In this document: positions 5,904 through 9,614 of the stretch, piece after piece | Layout of the letters: each line of letters begins with the position of its first letter | Position numbering within the stretch: position 1 is the stretch's first letter | Assembly: GCA_003153955.1 (NCBI GenBank) | Contig: PMCB01000045.1 | Location: 4,385-13,998, forward strand | Origin: Dehalococcoidia bacterium | GTDB taxonomy: Bacteria; Chloroflexota; Dehalococcoidia; Dehalococcoidales; Fen-1064 | DNA length: 9,614 bases | Direction: 5' to 3' | Made by a program: the position numbers and the translations under genes | The notes under the pieces: model-generated | Seen by the model: only the letters and a program-made list of their open reading frames with translations | The model's database searches: none | Told to the model about the DNA's origin: nothing

Positions 5904-7046
5904 ATGAACATGTTTAGTACCGCCTTCTCCGCGCTGATGCAGGGATTTGCTGCCCTCTCCTGGCAGAGCGTCGTCATGATTCTCATCGGGTGCGTACTGC
6001 TTTATCTGGGTACTGCCCGGAAAATAGAACCGATTCTGCTGATCCCCATTGGTTTCGGCATCGTGCTGGGTAATCTGCCGTTAGCCGGTTTGGCTGCCTC
6101 CGACCAGGGCGGCATCATCAATATCCTTTACAAATCCGGCGTTTTGACTGAACTTTTCCCCTGCCTGCTGTTTATCGGGTTGGGCGCGATGATTGATTTC
6201 GGGCCGATGCTGGCTAACCCCGTGGTGCTCATCTTTGGCGCCGCCGGGCAATTCGGCATTTTTATTACCCTCCTTTTAGCTCTGGCTCTGGGTTTCGGGC
6301 GCGGACAGGCTGTTTCCATCGCCATTATCGGCGCCTGCGACGGCCCCACCGCCATCTATGTCGCCTCAAAATTTGCTGTCGAATTATTGCCGGCTATTTC
6401 TATTGCAGCTTATTCCTATATGTCCCTGGTGCCCATCATTCAACCGCCGATTATGCGGGCTTTGACCACCAAAAAAGAACGCGCAACATTAATGCCGCCC
6501 GGCGAAAAGAAAGCGTCCAAAACGGTTAAAATCCTTTTCCCCCTCGTTGCGGGTATTGTCACCATTCTCATCGCCCCAATGGGCGCCCCGCTGATGGGGA
6601 TGCTGATGCTGGGCAATTTCATGAGGGAATCCGGTGTCGTCGGCAGACTGGTCGATGTTTCACAAAACACCCTCACCAACATGGTCACACTTTTCCTGGG
6701 GTTGAGTATCGGGGCATCTATGCTCGGCGGGAACTTCCTGAAGTGGCAAACTATCGCCGTCTTTGCTCTGGGTCTGCTGGCCATCGCCTTTGATACGGTT
6801 GCCGGTGTTTTACTCGGCAAGCTGATGTACGTTGTCAGCAAACACAAAATCAATCCCCTGCTCGGCGCGGCCGGCACTTCGGCCTTCCCCATGTCTGCCC
6901 GGGTGGTGCAGAAAGAAGGTCAAAAAGCCAACCCCCGCAGTTTCCTCCTGTTCCACGCCGTGGGGGCGAACACCGGCGGGCAAATCGGCTCTGTCATGGC
7001 GGCCGCCGCCATGCTGGCCATCATGTCCAAGCTGCTCATCAAGTAA
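5904..7046 (+). CDS. oadB: Sodium ion-translocating decarboxylase, beta subunit
   Basis: This 380-residue polytopic membrane protein belongs to the OadB/GcdB/MmdB family. In the complex it decarboxylates carboxybiotin and couples this to outward Na+ transport. Family signatures are GTARKIEPILLIPIGFG (36-52), LLFIGLGAMIDFGPML (88-103), IIGACDGPTAIYVAS (141-155) with the ion-site aspartate Asp146, AAYSYMSLVPIIQPP (168-182), SAFPMSARVVQKEGQ (326-340), and HAVGANTGGQIGSVMAAA (351-368). About nine hydrophobic segments are visible. The residue before Asp146 is Cys, where Ala is usual. Length is normal. The start has AAAGGG (5891-5896) seven bases upstream. It follows the small gamma gene after a 153-base gap holding a palindromic repeat. 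The carboxyltransferase alpha subunit and biotin carrier must be elsewhere, so the carboxylic acid handled cannot be named. Family assignment is very secure. Confidence 0.93.
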   Translation: MNMFSTAFSALMQGFAALSWQSVVMILIGCVLLYLGTARKIEPILLIPIGFGIVLGNLPLAGLAASDQGGIINILYKSGVLTELFPCLLFIGLGAMIDFGPMLANPVVLIFGAAGQFGIFITLLLALALGFGRGQAVSIAIIGACDGPTAIYVASKFAVELLPAISIAAYSYMSLVPIIQPPIMRALTTKKERATLMPPGEKKASKTVKILFPLVAGIVTILIAPMGAPLMGMLMLGNFMRESGVVGRLVDVSQNTLTNMVTLFLGLSIGASMLGGNFLKWQTIAVFALGLLAIAFDTVAGVLLGKLMYVVSKHKINPLLGAAGTSAFPMSARVVQKEGQKANPRSFLLFHAVGANTGGQIGSVMAAAAMLAIMSKLLIK

Positions 7047-7080
7047 TCACTGCTTGTTTCAATCTCCCCGGCAGTAATCC

Positions 7081-7109
7081 CTGAAGTCTTTTGTTCAGTC
7101 TGTTAAAAT
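7081..7109 (+). promoter_or_regulatory. Possible extended -10 promoter for the cation transporter gene
   Basis: TAAAAT (7104-7109) is preceded by TGT, an extended -10 form; the matching -35 region CTGAAG (7081-7086, spacer 17) is weak. A start near 7116 would leave only about 14 bases before the ATG at 7130. That fits the absence of a clear ribosome-binding site there. Readthrough from the beta subunit gene, 83 bases upstream, is equally possible. Confidence 0.35.
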
Positions 7110-7129
7110 AAGGCACATGGTTAAATATT

Positions 7130-8578
7130 ATGCCTGAAATAATTTTAGATAAAGCGGAACAGGAAAAAAGACGCGTCGCGCTCTCATCGGTAGGCGCCGC
7201 TGTATTTCTGACGGCAATGAAAATTGTCGTCGGGTTGCTCACGCATTCCCTTGGAATCCTGGCGGAAGCGTCACATAGCGGCCTCGATTTGATTGCCGCC
7301 GGCGTCACTTATCTTGCCGTCCGCGCCTCCGGTCAACCGCCGGACGCCGAGCATAATTACGGTCACGGTAAAATAGAAAACCTGTCTGCCCTGCTGGAAA
7401 CGCTGCTGCTCCTCGGCACCTGCGCCTGGATTGTTTACGAAGCCGTGCAGCGTTTGTTCATGAAAGACGTTTCCATCGAAGTCACTTATTGGAGCTTCAT
7501 TGTGATGGTTGTCTCCATCGTCATTGACTTAACCCGCTCCCGTGTCTTGATGCGGACGGCTAAAAAGCATAACAGCCAGGCGCTGGAAGCGGATGCCCTG
7601 CATTTCTCCACCGACGTCTGGTCGTCGGCGGTGGTTATCGTCGGACTCGCAATCGTCTTTATCGGTCAGAAGATTGTTACGGACTCGCCAACCTTGGGCA
7701 GTTGGTTATCTCATGCCGATGCGATTGCGGCACTCGGTGTTTCCGTGATCGTGGTTTATGTCAGCATCAGGTTGGGCCGGCGGACAATCAGCGCTCTGCT
7801 CGATACCGCCCCGCAAGGTCTCGGGGTGAATGTCGAACATGAGTTGAGCCTGTTGCCGGGTGTCGCCGGTGTAAAACGTCTCCGATTGAGACAGAGCGGT
7901 CCGGCTACTTTCGTTGATGTGACATTGTCCGTGCCGCGAACGCTCAGTTTTGAAGAATCTCACATTATTGCCACCCGGGCCGAAACGACGATTCAGCAGT
8001 TATTGCCGCGTTCGGATGTGATGGTACATATCGAACCCATCGTGGATAATGAAAAAAGCCTGGTGGAAAGAGTCAGGAGTGTCGCGGCACGTCACGGGAT
8101 GAACGTCCACAGTCTGCAGGCGCATGATGTCGGGGGGCACCTGAGCATCGATATGCACGCCGAAGTGCCGGATAACTTGACGGTAGTGGAAGCGCATCAA
8201 CGTATCACCGAACTGGAAAATGCTTTAAAAAGTGAATCCCCCGAACTGAACAGCATCATTATTCACATCGAACCGATGGGGGATAAAGAGGTGCGCCATC
8301 CGGTCAGTCCCGCCAGTTTAAAGGACGTGCAGGATGAAGTTAAAAAATTGTCCTTAAAACTCCCACGCGTCATTGACTGTCATAATATCAGCATTTTTCA
8401 TTACGGAGACGAATTGTCCGTGACTTTTCATTGCACATTAGCCCCTAACCTGCCGATTCTGGAAGCGCATGAACTGACCGCGGAAATGGAAACCTTGCTG
8501 CGCGAACGTTTTACGCACCTGAAACGCGTAATCATTCACGTCGAACCGCCGGAGCCGGATAATACACCCAAACCCTGA
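7130..8578 (+). CDS. Cation diffusion facilitator family transporter with an extended C-terminal region
   Basis: This 482-residue protein is a cation diffusion facilitator, a membrane antiporter that exports divalent metal (Zn2+, Fe2+, Mn2+ and others) in exchange for protons. Six membrane helices lie within residues 16-215. The metal site is His49/Asp53 in helix 2 (HSGLD) and His158/Asp162 in helix 5 (HFSTD), the HxxxD/HxxxD set common in zinc-type members. PPDAEHNYGHGKIE (70-83) is the conserved loop after helix 2. The C-terminal part is far longer than the usual single domain. It reads as three successive ferredoxin-like dimerisation domains at about 226-303, 306-382 and 397-472, each ending in a near-identical strand: VHIEP (299-303), IHIEP (378-382), IHVEP (469-473). 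Typical members are about 300 residues. No clear ribosome-binding site precedes the ATG. The metal is inferred only from the helix motifs. Confidence 0.92.
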   Translation: MPEIILDKAEQEKRRVALSSVGAAVFLTAMKIVVGLLTHSLGILAEASHSGLDLIAAGVTYLAVRASGQPPDAEHNYGHGKIENLSALLETLLLLGTCAWIVYEAVQRLFMKDVSIEVTYWSFIVMVVSIVIDLTRSRVLMRTAKKHNSQALEADALHFSTDVWSSAVVIVGLAIVFIGQKIVTDSPTLGSWLSHADAIAALGVSVIVVYVSIRLGRRTISALLDTAPQGLGVNVEHELSLLPGVAGVKRLRLRQSGPATFVDVTLSVPRTLSFEESHIIATRAETTIQQLLPRSDVMVHIEPIVDNEKSLVERVRSVAARHGMNVHSLQAHDVGGHLSIDMHAEVPDNLTVVEAHQRITELENALKSESPELNSIIIHIEPMGDKEVRHPVSPASLKDVQDEVKKLSLKLPRVIDCHNISIFHYGDELSVTFHCTLAPNLPILEAHELTAEMETLLRERFTHLKRVIIHVEPPEPDNTPKP

Positions 8579-8579
8579 T

Positions 8580-8632
8580 AACCTCAGAGATATTGCTGAA
8601 AAAGTTGTAGCAATTCAGGAAACTCTGAGGTT
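8580..8632. repeat. Two-tier inverted repeat after the cation transporter gene
   Basis: AACCTCAGAG (8580-8589) pairs perfectly with CTCTGAGGTT (8623-8632). Inside, ATTGCT (8592-8597) pairs with AGCAAT (8609-8614), and CTGAA (8596-8600) can alternatively pair with TTCAG (8614-8618). There is no T-run, so it is not a classical terminator. It begins two bases after the stop codon and may act as a 3' stabilising structure or as a small repeat. Confidence 0.65.
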
Positions 8633-8660
8633 GCCCGAAAACAGCCACCGGCAATATCTT

Positions 8661-8732
8661 TGTGGATTCCCGATCAGGTCGGGAATGACAAACATGGAAT
8701 TGTCATTGTAGGGCTTGACCCGACAATCCGGA
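8661..8732. repeat. Intergenic repeat unit with paired inverted repeats
   Basis: The first part has TTCCCGA (8667-8673) and TCGGGAA (8679-8685) around a five-base loop, followed by TGACA. The second has ATTGTC (8699-8704) and GACAAT (8722-8727), enclosing GGGCTTGACCC. The wording 'GGATTCCCG...CGGGAATGACA' is familiar from dispersed intergenic repeats in many bacterial genomes. No coding capacity and no transposase is seen here. Confidence 0.55.
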
Positions 8733-8780
8733 GATTTTAGACAATCTTATACATAGGGATTTATCTTCGCCTGTTTTACG

Positions 8781-9320
8781 TCAACCGATATCCGTGATTT
8801 TATCCGCCAGTTTAAGCAAACGCCGCGTGACATTTTTATCATTGGCGATGTCTCCCGGATTTTTTGCCAGGCCGCTTACTGACCCGACCCATTTCATGCC
8901 GCAAAGGTCTCCGTAGGTCTTGATATTGGCAACCGCCTGCCCGATGCCTTCTTCAGCCACCGCCACACCGGCCAGCGGCTTCCCCCGAAGATGCGGCCAA
9001 ATGGCACAGGTCCGGTCCAGAAAATTCTTCAATAACCCGGTCATCAGGTCGAAGTAAGCCGGCGTGCCGAAAACGAGGCAGTCCGCGGCCATCAATTTGG
9101 GGTATATCGCATTCATATCGTCCTTGATTTGACAAATCCCTGGCCGCTTTCTGCCGCCCTCTTCGCATTTTAAACAGGCCAGGCACATTTTCACATCGGC
9201 TTTTCTCAACAGAATCATCTCCACCTCCGCCCCGTTTTCTTTCAGCCTTTCCGCCAGCTTGTTCAGCATCCATTCGGTATTCCCTTTCCTGTGCGAGCCG
9301 CAAACCGCCACAACTTTCAT
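8781..9320 (-). CDS. Flavodoxin-fold NAD(P)H-dependent FMN reductase / iron-sulfur flavoprotein-like
   Basis: This 179-residue cytoplasmic flavoprotein belongs to the NADPH-dependent FMN reductase family. The N-terminal VVAVCGSHRKGNTEWML (3-19) is the FMN phosphate loop after strand 1. FGTPAYFDLMTGLLKNFLDR (84-103) is the second flavin-contact region typical of this fold. A cysteine cluster, Cys46, Cys49, Cys52 and Cys63 (CLACLKC then ten residues then C), followed by QIKDDM, resembles the 4Fe-4S-binding motif of iron-sulfur flavoproteins (Isf). The last spacing is longer than in classical Isf, so cluster binding is an inference. Such proteins pass electrons between ferredoxin or NAD(P)H and acceptors such as oxygen species or quinones. 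The start is the ATG at 9320, with AAGGA eight bases upstream; an in-frame ATG at 9338 lacks a ribosome-binding site. A strong -10 box lies upstream, and no clear terminator follows. Confidence 0.9.
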   Translation of the reverse strand: MKVVAVCGSHRKGNTEWMLNKLAERLKENGAEVEMILLRKADVKMCLACLKCEEGGRKRPGICQIKDDMNAIYPKLMAADCLVFGTPAYFDLMTGLLKNFLDRTCAIWPHLRGKPLAGVAVAEEGIGQAVANIKTYGDLCGMKWVGSVSGLAKNPGDIANDKNVTRRLLKLADKITDIG

Positions 9321-9366
9321 ATCTGTATTCCTTCTCATGAATTTATAATTATCAAAACTGATAGCG

Positions 9367-9375
9367 ATTATAGCA
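9367..9375 (-). promoter_or_regulatory. Extended -10 promoter for the flavoprotein gene
   Basis: On the minus strand TGCTATAAT (9375-9367) is a perfect extended -10 element. No good -35 box is present at the expected distance, as is common with extended -10 promoters. Transcription would start near 9360, about 40 bases before the ATG at 9320. Confidence 0.6.
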
Positions 9376-9442
9376 TATTCTATGATAAATTCTCTTTGTC
9401 ATTCCTGGAAATTATCAAGGGGAGGAATTCAAATCCTGCCAT

Positions 9443-9572
9443 GGATTGTAGGGGCGGGTTTTGAACCCGCCCGCCCCATCTCACCCATCAGACCATTCTC
9501 CTTCACTCGTCGCACTCGTCCTACCCGTCAGATTTGTCAGACCGTTGTCCTTCCCACCCATCAAAGAGGTGA
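9443..9572. repeat. GC-rich intergenic repeat with degenerate short repeats
   Basis: GGGCGGGTT (9452-9460) and AACCCGCCC (9464-9472) form a tight hairpin with a TTG loop. To the right are short repeated words: CACTCGTC at 9504-9511 and 9513-9520, CACCCATCA at 9482-9490 and 9555-9563, and GTCAGA-type words at 9527-9542. A plus-strand frame runs across it, but its composition and lack of a ribosome-binding site argue against coding. Together these look like a non-coding repeat-derived spacer. Confidence 0.55.
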
Positions 9573-9582
9573 CAAAATCCCC

Positions 9583-9613
9583 TTGACAGCCCGTAGGTAA
9601 CCCGTCATATAAT
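9583..9613 (+). promoter_or_regulatory. Near-consensus promoter at the right edge, directing out of the window
   Basis: A perfect TTGACA (9583-9588) and a perfect TATAAT (9608-9613) are separated by 19 bases, two more than optimal. ATATAA one base earlier gives an 18-base spacer. The gene or RNA it serves lies beyond the window. Confidence 0.6.
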
Positions 9614-9614
9614 A

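Noticed and set aside
6440..6892. 150-residue minus-strand frame within the beta subunit gene
   Set aside because: It is fully antisense to a well-supported gene and has Pro/Ser/Arg-rich composition typical of a shadow frame.
8661..8732. Possible CRISPR repeat or attachment site
   Set aside because: There is a single unit with no regular spacers, no cas genes, no integrase and no tRNA nearby; it fits a dispersed intergenic repeat better.
9382..9600. 72-residue plus-strand frame in the right-hand spacer
   Set aside because: It consists of the GC hairpin and the short repeats; the GAGFEPARP stretch is a known type of spurious translation of such repeats.

Overview
The window looks like chromosome from an anaerobic or microaerophilic bacterium, most likely a Chloroflexota of the Dehalococcoidia type, probably from a metagenome-assembled genome. 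The pointers are a Thr/Ser-rich family 5 solute-binding lipoprotein with a probable sibling next to it, an aldo/keto reductase carrying ferredoxin clusters, an iron-sulfur flavoprotein-like reductase, a sodium-pump decarboxylase beta/gamma pair, frequent GTG/TTG starts, and intergenic hairpin repeats. This assignment is an inference from gene content; there is no rRNA or marker gene in the window.

Layout. Positions 1-30 hold the last codons of a plus-strand gene whose end resembles the end of the next gene, followed by a terminator. From 323 to 2212 lies an orphan extracellular peptide/nickel-type (family 5) solute-binding lipoprotein with its own promoter and terminator. From 2300 to 5172 three genes lie on the minus strand, each apparently a separate transcript: a small DUF5655 protein, an aldo/keto reductase with two ferredoxin-type cysteine clusters, and an NAD-dependent D-2-hydroxyacid dehydrogenase. 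A 431-bp divergent spacer (5173-5603) contains the dehydrogenase promoter, a strong isolated hairpin, and a promoter for the plus strand. From 5604 to 8578 on the plus strand come a 48-residue OadG-like membrane protein with a TTG start, an OadB-type sodium-pump subunit, and a cation diffusion facilitator with an unusually long C-terminal region that reads as three tandem cytoplasmic domains. After a repeat-rich spacer, a minus-strand flavodoxin-fold reductase occupies 8781-9320. The right edge is intergenic repeat, ending in a near-consensus promoter pointing out of the window.

How the genes may work together. The gamma/beta pair would form the membrane part of a biotin-dependent decarboxylase Na+ pump. 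The carboxyltransferase (alpha) and biotin-carrier parts are not here, so the complex must be completed from elsewhere or the pair does something else. The other genes are individually transcribed metabolic and transport functions; I see no defence, mobile or CRISPR system. Start corrections made here: the aldo/keto reductase begins at 3969 (not 4023), the flavoprotein at 9320 (not 9338), and the OadG-like gene at 5604 uses TTG.
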